Below are positions 29,216 to 39,126 of a stretch of 64,000 nt of DNA, piece after piece. The notes beneath the pieces are model-generated. The model worked only from the letters and a program-made list of their open reading frames with translations, was not told the DNA's origin and did not search any database. Origin of the DNA: JANNPJ01 sp965200525. GTDB taxonomy: Bacteria > Actinomycetota > Actinomycetes > Actinomycetales > Kineosporiaceae. The stretch's first letter is position 1. Every line of letters starts with the position of its first letter. A program made the translations under genes and the position numbers. The DNA lies in the NCBI GenBank assembly GCA_965200525.1, contig OZ241368.1, forward strand, positions 2,356,001 to 2,420,000, read 5' to 3'.

Positions 29216-30012
29216 TTGGCGGCCTTCTTGGCCTTGGCCTTGGCCGGGGCCTTCTTGACCGGGGCCGCGGCCTTCGGCGCCCCGAAGACGTTGCTCTGGT
29301 TCATCACGTCGCCCGAGGTCGGCGTCTTGGATCGGGTGCCCGGGGCGACCAGGGCCAGCCGGACCTTGGTCGCGAAACTCTCGGCGTAGGTGACCTTGAG
29401 GCTGTCGGCGCGATCAAGGGCGAACGTGACCGGCACGACCTCGTTCTGCTGGAAGGCGGCCGAACTGCCGTCCTTCGGGGCGGCGTCCACCCGTTGCAGG
29501 GATCCGATGGCCAGAACCTGGGCGTTGGCCACGATCACCCGGGCCTGGGTGAGGTTCTGGGTGCCCCGGCCGGTGGTCGAGGAGGTGCTGAAGGTGCCGT
29601 AGATGTCGACCAGATCGCCCGGATGGATCTTGCCGGCGACCCCGGTCTCGGCATTGATCATAATGGCCATCTCGAGCTGGCCCGGCTGCAGTTCGGGCGG
29701 CGGACCGGCCATGCCCTGCTGCAACAACGCGCCGGCGGGAATGTTGGAGGTGGCCACCAGGCCGCGAGTGGTGTCGAATGACTGAATGGCGGCACCGGGG
29801 AGCCAGCGGGAGGGCAGATGGACCTCTTCGATGTCGTCGGCCGTGATCGGAGTCAGTTCGCCGATCGACTTGGTGAAGCGGTAACTGGTGGCCATCGGCC
29901 CGACCTGGCTGTGGATCCCGTTCACGTAGTTGATGATCAACACGAATACGGCCACAGCTCCGAGCGCGGCCACACTCATGAGCAGCACTCCGCGTCGTTG
30001 GCGCGGATTCAT
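29212..30012 (-). CDS. cpaB: Flp pilus assembly protein CpaB/RcpC
   Basis: 266 residues. N-terminal membrane anchor (about 8-30), SAF domain (about 45-110: TPITADDIEEVHLP, NIPAGALLQQGM) and the RcpC-type region (INAETGVAGKIHPGDLVDIYGTF). The tail is Lys/Ala/Pro-rich. The ATG at 30012 follows GAGGTGGGGACGG; an in-frame GTG at 30030 lies inside that ribosome binding site and is rejected. First gene of the Tad operon. In didermal bacteria the protein helps the outer channel; its role in an actinomycete wall is unclear. Confidence 0.88.
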   Translation of the reverse strand: MNPRQRRGVLLMSVAALGAVAVFVLIINYVNGIHSQVGPMATSYRFTKSIGELTPITADDIEEVHLPSRWLPGAAIQSFDTTRGLVATSNIPAGALLQQGMAGPPPELQPGQLEMAIMINAETGVAGKIHPGDLVDIYGTFSTSSTTGRGTQNLTQARVIVANAQVLAIGSLQRVDAAPKDGSSAAFQQNEVVPVTFALDRADSLKVTYAESFATKVRLALVAPGTRSKTPTSGDVMNQSNVFGAPKAAAPVKKAPAKAKAKKAAK

Positions 30013-30383
30013 TTTCCGTCCCCACCTCACTTCTTCGTTTCATCACCCACGGTGGCCGACTGGACGAGTCACCCCGCCGGTGGATTCGTGGTGCCGGGCC
30101 GGCAGCTGGCCCCCTCGTCGTGCTGGCAGTCCCCTTCGACCGCAGATCGGCCCGACCACGCCGGTCTGTCGGAGCACACAATTCAGTGCCAACCGGTGCA
30201 AACGCAAGGGCCTGGGGACACTAGATTGCCCGACTGGTCAGCCTCGACCTTTGAGTCGACAGCAGCCGCGGGGTTCGCTGCGGAGGATTTCCGGGAGGCC
30301 GGCTCGCGACTCGAGCGGGCCCTTCCATTCGTCATTCAGTGATCAACAGACAGTCGGGAGAAGCCGGTGGGACTTTCCGCTCG
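30013..30383. other. Divergent intergenic region; promoter of the Tad operon expected
   Basis: 371 bases between cpaB (minus) and a membrane protein gene (plus). No convincing reading frame. AT content is higher between 30170 and 30240 (CACACAATTC, ACACTAGATTGCC), the likely promoter zone. A GCCGATCT reading on the minus strand near 30147 lacks the matching upstream element of a FliA-type promoter. Confidence 0.4.
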
Positions 30384-30896
30384 ATGGGATCGCGCTCGCT
30401 CGTGAAACCACTTTCCGTGATTAGCCGGCGAGAGGATGAGGCGATCGTCTGGGGCGCCGCTCCGACCGCGATCAACAGTTCTCTGCCATTGAGTCTGGGC
30501 TTCGTCGCGGCCCTGATCAGCTTTCTCGTTCTGCAGATCCTGGTGATCGCGGTGGCCTTCGGAACCGCCGACTACGGAACGGGCCGTACTGGCCTCGGCC
30601 AGGGTGGATTCGAGTTCTGCTCCGCTGCGGCCATGGCCCTCTCCGCGGCAATAGGCGCTGGTGTGGCGGCCGCTCAATTGCGCCGGGCCGATGTGGACGA
30701 GCGCAGCGCCCGCCGGGTGGCGCTGCTCGCTCCTGGGCTGTTGACAGTGGCCGTGGCCGTCAACGGCTGGGTCGTCGGCCACGGCTCGGGGGGCGTGCTG
30801 CTGATCGGTCTGAGCGGCCTTCTGGGCGCCGCGCCGGCCAGCCGGCTCGGGGCTCGGACCGATTGGCGCAGGGGCCGACCGCGGCGAGTCCGGTGA
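30384..30896 (+). CDS. Four-helix membrane protein, unknown (first of a pair)
   Basis: 170 residues with about four hydrophobic helices (around 35-58, 78-98, 112-132, 135-152) and a basic C-terminus. No family recognised. The ATG at 30384 has GGTGGGA upstream; a GTG at 30339 would add 15 polar residues. Its stop overlaps the next gene by GTGA, and both proteins share size, topology and an Arg-rich loop after helix 2 (QLRRADVDERSARR), so they probably form a pair. Confidence 0.65.
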   Translation: MGSRSLVKPLSVISRREDEAIVWGAAPTAINSSLPLSLGFVAALISFLVLQILVIAVAFGTADYGTGRTGLGQGGFEFCSAAAMALSAAIGAGVAAAQLRRADVDERSARRVALLAPGLLTVAVAVNGWVVGHGSGGVLLIGLSGLLGAAPASRLGARTDWRRGRPRRVR

Positions 30897-31351
30897 ACGC
30901 GGAGAGTGACCAAAGATTTGAGAATCGGCACCGGGACGGCGCCCGCTCACTGCTTCTTCCGGTCCTGCTCGGGCTGCTCACGGCCCTGGTGACCTACCTG
31001 CTGCTGTACGTCGTGGTCCTGTCGGTGGCCCTGGCCCGGTACGAGGTCAACCATCGACTGGGCACCGGCGAGGCGATCGCGACCGGGATCCAGGGGGGCC
31101 TGGCTCTGGGGCTGGCCTGCGCCGTGGGGTCCGGCCTGACCGGACGGCGAGCCAGACGGCGGGTTCTGGCCCGGAGCACGGCCCGGCGGGCAGCTGCGCT
31201 CACCGGCACCCTGGTCACGATCCTGGTGCTCGGCCTCGGGCTGACGCTGGCGCTACGGTGGGTCACGGTTCCGGCGTATTTGGTACCGGCTCTGGCCGGG
31301 ACGGCTCTGGGAGCGGCGTTCGGCTCCCGTGGGCGCGTTCCGGCGAACTGA
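30893..31351 (+). CDS. Four-helix membrane protein, unknown (second of a pair)
   Basis: 152 residues, about four hydrophobic helices (around 22-45, 58-80, 101-121, 124-142), with an Arg-rich loop (GRRARRRVLARSTARR) after the second helix as in the upstream neighbour. GTG start overlapping the previous stop (GTGA). It converges on hspR with 9 bases between the stops. Function unknown. Confidence 0.65.
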   Translation: MNAESDQRFENRHRDGARSLLLPVLLGLLTALVTYLLLYVVVLSVALARYEVNHRLGTGEAIATGIQGGLALGLACAVGSGLTGRRARRRVLARSTARRAAALTGTLVTILVLGLGLTLALRWVTVPAYLVPALAGTALGAAFGSRGRVPAN

Positions 31352-31360
31352 CGGTCGAGC

Positions 31361-31822
31361 TCAGCGCTGAGAGCGCGGGCGCCAGACGACCAGGGCGGTG
31401 GACGTGGCCGGTCGCTGCGGACGGCGCCCGGGCGGGACGGCGACGATGTCGCCACCCCGGTCGGCGGCGAAGACCCGGCTGCCGGCCTGGAGGCGCAGCC
31501 GGACCGTCTCCAGCTCTTCGAGCAACCGCTGAGCCTCGGCGCGCAGCCCGCGAACCTCGTACTCCAACTCCAGGATGCGCTTGATCCCGGCCAGGTTGAC
31601 GCCTTCCTCCTGCGAGAGGCGCTGTACCTCGCGCAGCGAGGCGACGTCCCGGGCCGAGTACCGACGACCTCGACCGACGGCCCGGCCGGGGCTGACCAGC
31701 CCCAGCCGGTCGTACTGCCGCAGCGTCTGCGGGTGCATGCCGGCCAGCTGGGCCGCCACCGAGATCACAAAGATCGGCGCATCCGGATCGACCGCGAAAT
31801 CGAGGTTGAGGTCGTCGGGCAT
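31361..31822 (-). CDS. hspR: Heat-shock repressor HspR (MerR family)
   Basis: 153 residues. MerR-type helix-turn-helix: VISVAAQLAGMHPQTLRQYDRLGLVSPGRAVGRGRRYS region, followed by a helical dimerisation part with the motif EGVNLAGIKRILELE. HspR represses the dnaK operon and clpB by binding HAIR sites and needs DnaK as co-repressor in Streptomyces. The two HAIR sites in this window fit. ATG at 31822 preceded by AGTAGG; a GTG at 31828 is possible. Last gene of the dnaK operon, 8 bases after dnaJ. Confidence 0.95.
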   Translation of the reverse strand: MPDDLNLDFAVDPDAPIFVISVAAQLAGMHPQTLRQYDRLGLVSPGRAVGRGRRYSARDVASLREVQRLSQEEGVNLAGIKRILELEYEVRGLRAEAQRLLEELETVRLRLQAGSRVFAADRGGDIVAVPPGRRPQRPATSTALVVWRPRSQR

Positions 31823-31830
31823 CGGCACAC

Positions 31831-32901
31831 CTACTGCGCTCCGCCCTCGTCCTGGTGGGCGAAGAGGTCGGCCCGGGGCGACTCGCCCGCAGTGGCCTCG
31901 GCGAAGGCCTTGAGCGCGTCCTTGGCCTTGCCGTCCACCCGCTGCGGCACGGCGATCTGCAGGCTGACCAGCAGATCACCGGTGCCCTTGGCGGCCTTGA
32001 CCCCTCGGCCGCGAGCCCGGAGCGTGCGCCCGGCCGGCGTGCCCGCGGGCACCTTGAGCCGGACCCGCCCTCCGTCGGGGGTCGGCACCTCGATCTCGGC
32101 CCCGAGCACCGCCTCGGGGAAGGTGATCATCACGGTCAGCCGGACGTCGGACCCGTCGATGGTGAAGATCGGGTGCGGCTCGAGGTTGACCGTGACCCAG
32201 AGGTCGCCCGGTTCGCCGCCGAGGTCGGAGGGCCGACCCTTGCCCCGCAGGCGGACCTTCTGGCCGTCGCGGACGCCGGCCGGCAGCCGGGCGGTGATCG
32301 TGCGCGGCCCGACCTGGGGATCGTCGACCCGCAGGTTGAGCAGGGCCCCCTCCATGGCCTGGCGGAAGGTGAGCCGGGTCTGGGTGTTGAGGTCGGCCCC
32401 GCGCAGCGGCCCCCGCGGCGCCCGGAACCCGGCCGGCCCGCCGCCGGGGCGGCCGGCCCCCTGACCGGTGAACAAGCCGTTCAGCATGTCCTCGAAGATC
32501 GGGGACTCGGGCCCGGGAGGAGCTCCGGGGTACCGGATCCGGGCCCCACTGGGCACGCCGCCACCGGCCCCGCCGGCGCCGAACAGGTTGCCCAGCATGT
32601 CTTCGAAGCCGGCGCCGTTGCCGGCCGACGGCCCACCGCTGCCCGAGGTGAAGCGAGCCCCACCGCGGGCCATGGACCGGATCGCGTCGTACTGCTTGCG
32701 CTGCTCGACGTCCGACAGCACCGAGTAGGCCTCGCCGACCTCCTTGAACCGCTTGTCGGCCCCGGCATCACCCGGATTGGCGTCCGGGTGATGCAGGCGG
32801 GCCAGCTTGCGGTACGCCTTTTTGACGTCCGCGGCCGACGCGTCCTGCGTCAGACCGAGGACCGCGTAGAAGTCCTTCTCGAACCAGTCCTGGCCCGCCA
32901 T
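31831..32901 (-). CDS. dnaJ: DnaJ-type co-chaperone lacking the zinc finger
   Basis: 356 residues. J domain (about 7-70) with the HPD triad (LHHPDAN), a long Gly/Phe-rich region (about 80-170), then the C-terminal substrate-binding beta domains. The CXXCXGXG zinc repeats of type I DnaJ are absent. The G/F region contains two near-identical FEDML-x-x-LF motifs, roughly 55 residues apart. ATG at 32901 with AGGAG upstream. Stimulates DnaK ATPase and delivers substrates. 41 bases separate it from grpE. Confidence 0.93.
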   Translation of the reverse strand: MAGQDWFEKDFYAVLGLTQDASAADVKKAYRKLARLHHPDANPGDAGADKRFKEVGEAYSVLSDVEQRKQYDAIRSMARGGARFTSGSGGPSAGNGAGFEDMLGNLFGAGGAGGGVPSGARIRYPGAPPGPESPIFEDMLNGLFTGQGAGRPGGGPAGFRAPRGPLRGADLNTQTRLTFRQAMEGALLNLRVDDPQVGPRTITARLPAGVRDGQKVRLRGKGRPSDLGGEPGDLWVTVNLEPHPIFTIDGSDVRLTVMITFPEAVLGAEIEVPTPDGGRVRLKVPAGTPAGRTLRARGRGVKAAKGTGDLLVSLQIAVPQRVDGKAKDALKAFAEATAGESPRADLFAHQDEGGAQ

Positions 32902-32942
32902 ACACACTCCTAGACAGGATCGGGTCTGCTACCAGATGCCGA

Positions 32943-33652
32943 TCAGTGCGGGTCGGCGACAGCCACCCTGGCCGCACGCAGCACGCGTTCCCCGGCCCGG
33001 TACCCCGGCTGGAGAACCTGGACGACGGTGGTCGTGGTGGTGCCTTCGGCCAGGTCGGCCTCGGTCCGCATCAGGGCTTCGTGCACGGCCGGGTCGAACT
33101 CCTCGCCCGGCTCGCCGTAACGAACCAGACCGAGGCGCTGCAACACGCCGTCCAGCTTCTCAGCGATGGCCGCGAACGGTCCACCCTCCAGATCGCCGTG
33201 CTGGCGGGCCAGATGGATGTCGTCGAGCACCGGCAGCAAGGCCTCCAGGACGCCGGCCACGGCCTGATCGCGAGCCACGTCGCGGTCGCGGTCGACCCGC
33301 CGGCGGTAGTTCACGAACTCCGCCTGCAGCCGCTGCAGATCCGACAGCCGTTCGGCCGCCGAGGCCTGGGCGGCGTCGAGATCAGCCAGAATGCCATCCA
33401 GCGCAACCGTCTCCGTTTCTTCCACATCAGCCACGTAGTCGGCCGGGTCGATGATCGACTCGTCGGACGCCGGCCCCGATCCGGTCGACCCCGATCCGGC
33501 CGGCTCGTCGCCGGCCGGCGAGCCGGGCGCCGAGGGATCGGCGTCGAACGCGTCCCTCAGCAGCCCGGTCTCGGGGTCGAGCCGGCGCCGGTCCCGGATC
33601 ACCGGGCCCGGCTGTTCGCGGCCCTCGCCGGAGTCGAAGTTCGGCTCCGACA

Positions 33653-33653
<1 letters not shown>
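32943..33653 (-). CDS. grpE: Nucleotide exchange factor GrpE
   Basis: 236 residues. Acidic, Pro/Ser-rich N-terminal tail (1-80), long coiled coil (about 85-140: LQRLQAEFVNYRRRVDRDRD), then the GrpE head (VLDDIHLARQHGD, FDPAVHEALMR, VVQVLQPGYRAGERVLRAARVAVA region). Releases ADP from DnaK. ATG overlaps the dnaK stop by one base (TGATG); a GTG one codon upstream also exists. Confidence 0.95.
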
Positions 33654-35518
<1,865 letters not shown>

Positions 35519-35605
35519 GGTTGCCGTTCCTTTCGAGTAAAGGTGAGTGCCCTGCGCTCAGGTTGCTCCGGTCGGAGCGGAGCTGTCAACTCCGGACTGA
35601 CCTAA

Positions 35606-35626
35606 CTTGAGCCCACTCGACTCAAC
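35606..35626. promoter_or_regulatory. HAIR operator of the dnaK operon
   Basis: CTTGAGC-N7-ACTCAAC fits the HAIR consensus CTTGAGT-N7-ACTCAAG with two changes. It lies about 90 bases before dnaK on the minus strand, where it overlaps TTGAGT that could serve as a -35 element. Bound by HspR, closing a feedback loop with the operon's last gene. Confidence 0.85.
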
Positions 35627-35687
35627 CTCGTGCTCAGAGCTCTGATTCCCGGTTTCGCGAAGGATCCGAACAGGCTCCGAACGCGGC

Positions 35688-36260
35688 TCAGGCCGGCGGC
35701 GCGGGCCCGGAGGACGACGTCTGCGGGGGTGAGCCGGCCTCGATCCGGTCCTGGTCGAACTGGGGGCGCCCGTCGGCGGCGCAGTCGGCCAGCACGAGCA
35801 GGGCCTGGTCGTCATTGAGCTCGAACACCACCTGGACCTGCTGCGGCCCGCCGGAGGCCACCCGGACCGACCAGCCGGAAGCCGGTTGGGCGTAACCGCC
35901 GTCCAGCGTGACGGACCGCCCCCGGCAGATCACCCCGATCCGGCCCCCGGCAGTGGCATACGTGCCCGGGACCGGATTGCGGGCGCGGCCGGTCGGCGAA
36001 GCCGGGGCCGACGGCGTCGCCGGCCTACTGGTGCGAGGCGTCGACGCCCTGCTGGTGGACGCCGGTCGCCCGGCCGACGACGCCCGGCCCCCGGTGGAAT
36101 CGGCGTGTTTCGAGCCGCCGGCCGTGCTCGCCAGGGACGCCGAGACCGGGCCCGCGGTGACCTGCCGGCCGGCCGCGTCGATGGCCAGCCAGGCGATCGC
36201 GGCGATGGAGGCGACGGCTACCAACCACAGGGTGACGCTGGCCAGAATCCGAGTACGCAC
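35688..36260 (-). CDS. Membrane-anchored exported protein, unknown
   Basis: 190 residues. One N-terminal membrane helix (about 5-30), then a Ser/Thr/Ala/Pro-rich stretch (about 40-95) and a small extracytoplasmic domain with two Cys (VICRGRSVTLDGGYAQPASGW, VVFELNDDQALLVLADCAADG). The GTG at 36260 is chosen because GGAGGTGG lies 7 bases upstream; an ATG at 36299 lacks such a site. Divergent from the two-component system, which could control it. No family recognised. Confidence 0.6.
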   Translation of the reverse strand: MRTRILASVTLWLVAVASIAAIAWLAIDAAGRQVTAGPVSASLASTAGGSKHADSTGGRASSAGRPASTSRASTPRTSRPATPSAPASPTGRARNPVPGTYATAGGRIGVICRGRSVTLDGGYAQPASGWSVRVASGGPQQVQVVFELNDDQALLVLADCAADGRPQFDQDRIEAGSPPQTSSSGPAPPA

Positions 36261-36361
36261 AGTCGTCCACCTCCGCACAAAGCCTATCCGCTCGGCCATC
36301 CGGCGTATTCGTGGACAATCAGAATCTCCGTCATGCCCTCCGGGGCGGTAGCGTCACGCTC

Positions 36362-37048
36362 GTGGCGGTCATCCTGATCATTGAGGACGACGCGGGCATC
36401 CGCGCGGCCCTTTCCCGTGCGCTGACCGATCGTGGTCATGCGGTGCAGTGGCAACCAGGCGGCCTGCCTGGACTACAGTCCGTGATCGACGACAGACCCG
36501 ACGTGGTCCTGCTCGATCTCGGCCTGCCCGACGTCGACGGCGTCCAGGTGCTGACCATGCTGCGCGCGGTCAGCGAGGTGCCGGTGATCGTGGTCACCGC
36601 CCGCGAGGAGGACACGGACGCCGTCCGGGCCCTGGACGCCGGCGCCGACGACTTCGTCACCAAGCCCTTCGGTGCCGACCACCTCGACGCCCGGATCCGG
36701 GCCGTGCTGCGCCGGGGCGGCCCGCAGAAGACCGAGGGCCCGCTGACCGTGGGCGGCCTGGCCCTGGACGCCCGGACCCGGGTCGCCACCCTCGAGGGCG
36801 AGCCGCTGGAGCTCTCCCGCAAGGAGTTCGACCTGCTCCTGGCCCTGGCCCAGCGGGCCGGCGAGGTGGTCAGCAAGCGCGAACTGCTGGCCGAGGTCTG
36901 GCAGCAGCCCTACGGCGGCGGCGACCGGACGATCGACGTGCACCTGTCCTGGCTGCGCCGCAAGCTCGGCGAGTCCGCGGCCGAGCCGCGCTACCTGCAC
37001 AGCACCCGCGGAGTCGGAATCCGGCTCGTGGCCCCCGGCCAGGGCTGA
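36362..37048 (+). CDS. OmpR/PhoB-family response regulator
   Basis: 228 residues. Receiver domain (1-115) with EDD, phospho-acceptor Asp in LLDLGLPD, VVTA and the switch Lys in VTKPFG. Winged-helix DNA-binding domain (about 130-225: LSRKEFDLLLALAQRAGEVVSKRELL, DVHLSWLRRKLGE, RGVGIRL). GTG at 36362 matches the family start (VAVILIIEDD). It partners the kinase 11 bases downstream. Target genes are unknown. Confidence 0.94.
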   Translation: MAVILIIEDDAGIRAALSRALTDRGHAVQWQPGGLPGLQSVIDDRPDVVLLDLGLPDVDGVQVLTMLRAVSEVPVIVVTAREEDTDAVRALDAGADDFVTKPFGADHLDARIRAVLRRGGPQKTEGPLTVGGLALDARTRVATLEGEPLELSRKEFDLLLALAQRAGEVVSKRELLAEVWQQPYGGGDRTIDVHLSWLRRKLGESAAEPRYLHSTRGVGIRLVAPGQG

Positions 37049-37059
37049 GCGGACCGCCG

Positions 37060-38445
37060 ATGCGCTGGCGCCTGACCCTGCTGGTCGCGGCCACCACCTC
37101 CGCCGTGGTGCTCGCCTTCCTGGTCCCGCTGACTCTGCTGCTGCGCTCGCTGGCCGAGGAGCGGACGATCGGCACGGTCACCACCGACGCGCAGAACCTG
37201 GGAGCGGTCGCAGCCCAGTCCGGCGAGGACGCGGCCAAGGCCGAGCTGGCCAAGGTCAGCCCGACCGAGCTCGGCACGGTCACGGTCTTCCTGCCCAACG
37301 GCACCATCCTCGGCGACAAGAGCCGGGCCGGCGACGCCTCGGTGAAGAAGTCCCGCGACCAGGGCCTGGCCTTCAACGACCGGCGTAACGGCGAAGTGAT
37401 CGTCTACGTGCCTGTGGTGGCCGGTCGCAGCGGCGGGATCACCGTGGTCCGCACCACCATCTCCGGTTCCGACCTGCATCGCGGGGTCGACCGGGCGACC
37501 TGGATCCTGGCCGGTCTGGGCCTGCTGCTGCTCGGCCTCTCGATCGCCGCCGCCGACACCCTGGCCCGCCGGGTCAGCGCGCCGATCCACGCCCTGGCCG
37601 CCGCGGCCGACTCGATGCGCGAGGGCCAGCTCGACACCCGCACCGAGGAGACCGGCCCGCCCGAGGTGGTGGCCATGGCCCAGGCCCTGAACCGGCTGGC
37701 CGCCCGGATCGAGCAGCTGCTGATCTCCGAGCGTGAATCGGTGGCCGACCTCTCGCACCGGCTGCGCACCCCGGTCACCGCTCTGCGGCTGGACGCCGAG
37801 TCGATCACCGACCCCGAGATCGCCGAGCGCCTCGACCAGCACGTGGCCCACCTGGAGCGGACCGTGGACGCGGTGGTGCGCGACGCCCGCCGGCCGGTCC
37901 GGGCCAACGTCACGGCCCGCTGCGACGTCGCCGCGATCGTCGGCGAGCGGGTCGCCTTCTGGTCGGCGCTGGCCGAGGAGCAGGGCCGTTCGCTGCGCAC
38001 CTGGCTGCCGTTGCGGCCGACCTGGGCCCGGATCGACGTCTCCGACGTGACCGACGTGATCGACGTCCTGATCGACAACATCTTCGCCCACACCGAGGAG
38101 GGCGTGCCGCTGGAGGTCACGGTCAACTCCGGCCCCGGCCGTGAGGTGATGCTCTCGGTCCAGGACGGCGGTCCGGGCCTGCCCGGGGCCGACATCGTCA
38201 ATCGCGGACACAGCAACGCCGGCTCCAGCGGACTGGGTCTGGACATCGTCCGGCGGGCCGCGATCGCCTCCGGCGGCCGGCTCGAGCTGGGCCGCTCCCG
38301 GCTCGGCGGGGCCAAGGTCCAGGTCGTCTTCGGGGCGGCCGAGAGCGTCAGCCAGAGCCTGCGGGTGCGCAACCGCAAGAACCGCGCCGCCTATCGCTGG
38401 AGCCAGCGGTTCCGCCGTCTGATGAGTGCCCGCACGTCCGTCTGA
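37060..38445 (+). CDS. Membrane sensor histidine kinase
   Basis: 461 residues. Two membrane helices (about 5-28 and 145-168) flank an extracytoplasmic sensor of about 115 residues. A HAMP region follows (about 170-225), then HisKA with the phospho-accepting His in ADLSHRLRTPVTALRLDAES, and an HATPase domain (DNIFAHTEEGVPL N box, DGGPGLPG, SNAGSSGLGLDIVRRAA). HTEEG resembles the actinobacterial CseC/SenX-like kinases. ATG preceded by GAGCGGA. Pairs with the upstream regulator. Confidence 0.93.
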   Translation: MRWRLTLLVAATTSAVVLAFLVPLTLLLRSLAEERTIGTVTTDAQNLGAVAAQSGEDAAKAELAKVSPTELGTVTVFLPNGTILGDKSRAGDASVKKSRDQGLAFNDRRNGEVIVYVPVVAGRSGGITVVRTTISGSDLHRGVDRATWILAGLGLLLLGLSIAAADTLARRVSAPIHALAAAADSMREGQLDTRTEETGPPEVVAMAQALNRLAARIEQLLISERESVADLSHRLRTPVTALRLDAESITDPEIAERLDQHVAHLERTVDAVVRDARRPVRANVTARCDVAAIVGERVAFWSALAEEQGRSLRTWLPLRPTWARIDVSDVTDVIDVLIDNIFAHTEEGVPLEVTVNSGPGREVMLSVQDGGPGLPGADIVNRGHSNAGSSGLGLDIVRRAAIASGGRLELGRSRLGGAKVQVVFGAAESVSQSLRVRNRKNRAAYRWSQRFRRLMSARTSV

Positions 38446-38561
38446 GGCCAAAAGGTTCAGCTCGCCGCTGTGACCCTTCCCTCGCTCCTCAAGCCGGGTT
38501 TGGGGTTCTCTTGAGCCAGACGTGAGTGCGGCTTCAGCCGGGTTCGTCGATATTCTTGGGC

Positions 38562-39062
38562 GTGGCATCCGTGAACCCCAATGACCGCGACCGTGGCCTC
38601 CGGCTGGTCGGCACGGTCACCTCGGCCGTCGCGGCGGTGACCCTGGTCGCGGTCGGCGCCACCACCGCGCTGGCCGCCGAGCAGACCAAGCAGCGGGACG
38701 AGCTCAAGTTCGTCGCCTCCAAGCCGGAGGCCGCCGGTACCGTCGTCGTCCCGACCGGCACCGGCCCGACCGCGAAGGCGCTCGGCGGCCCGGTCGGGAA
38801 GACCGGCCCCAAGAAGAAGAAATCCACCCCGAAGCCGAGCCGGACCACGAGCACCCCCCGGTCCACGGCGACCGGGGCCCCCCTCGCCCCCGCCGGTCCG
38901 ACCGCGAAGGCGACCACCAAACCGAAGACCTCGACCAACAGCGCGACGATCAAGCCGAAACCCAAGCCCAAGCCGACGACGACGGTGCCGACCTCGACGA
39001 CGACGTCGCCGGCCGCCGCTCCGACCACCGTCCCGCCGTCCGTTCCGTCCACCGGCTCCTGA
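38562..39062 (+). CDS. Membrane-anchored Lys/Thr/Pro-rich tail protein
   Basis: About 166 residues. One hydrophobic helix (about 15-40: VTSAVAAVTLVAVGATTALA), then a low-complexity Thr/Pro/Lys/Ala tail with KKKKS and KPKPKPK runs, likely extended in the cell wall. GTG at 38562 or 38571 may start it. It precedes apbE and may belong to the same electron-transfer operon. No flavin-binding domain and no clear ApbE target motif can be seen. Confidence 0.6.
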   Translation: MASVNPNDRDRGLRLVGTVTSAVAAVTLVAVGATTALAAEQTKQRDELKFVASKPEAAGTVVVPTGTGPTAKALGGPVGKTGPKKKKSTPKPSRTTSTPRSTATGAPLAPAGPTAKATTKPKTSTNSATIKPKPKPKPTTTVPTSTTTSPAAAPTTVPPSVPSTGS

Positions 39063-39126
39063 GCCGTCCGGGGAACGGCCCCGAACGGCCGCACCGAAAA
39101 GACCTCTGTTCCGTGAGAATGTGCCC

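Noticed and set aside
38488..38515. CTCAAG / CTTGAG inverted repeat as a third HAIR operator
   Set aside because: Half-sites are in the opposite orientation to HAIR and the spacer is 16 instead of 7 bases.
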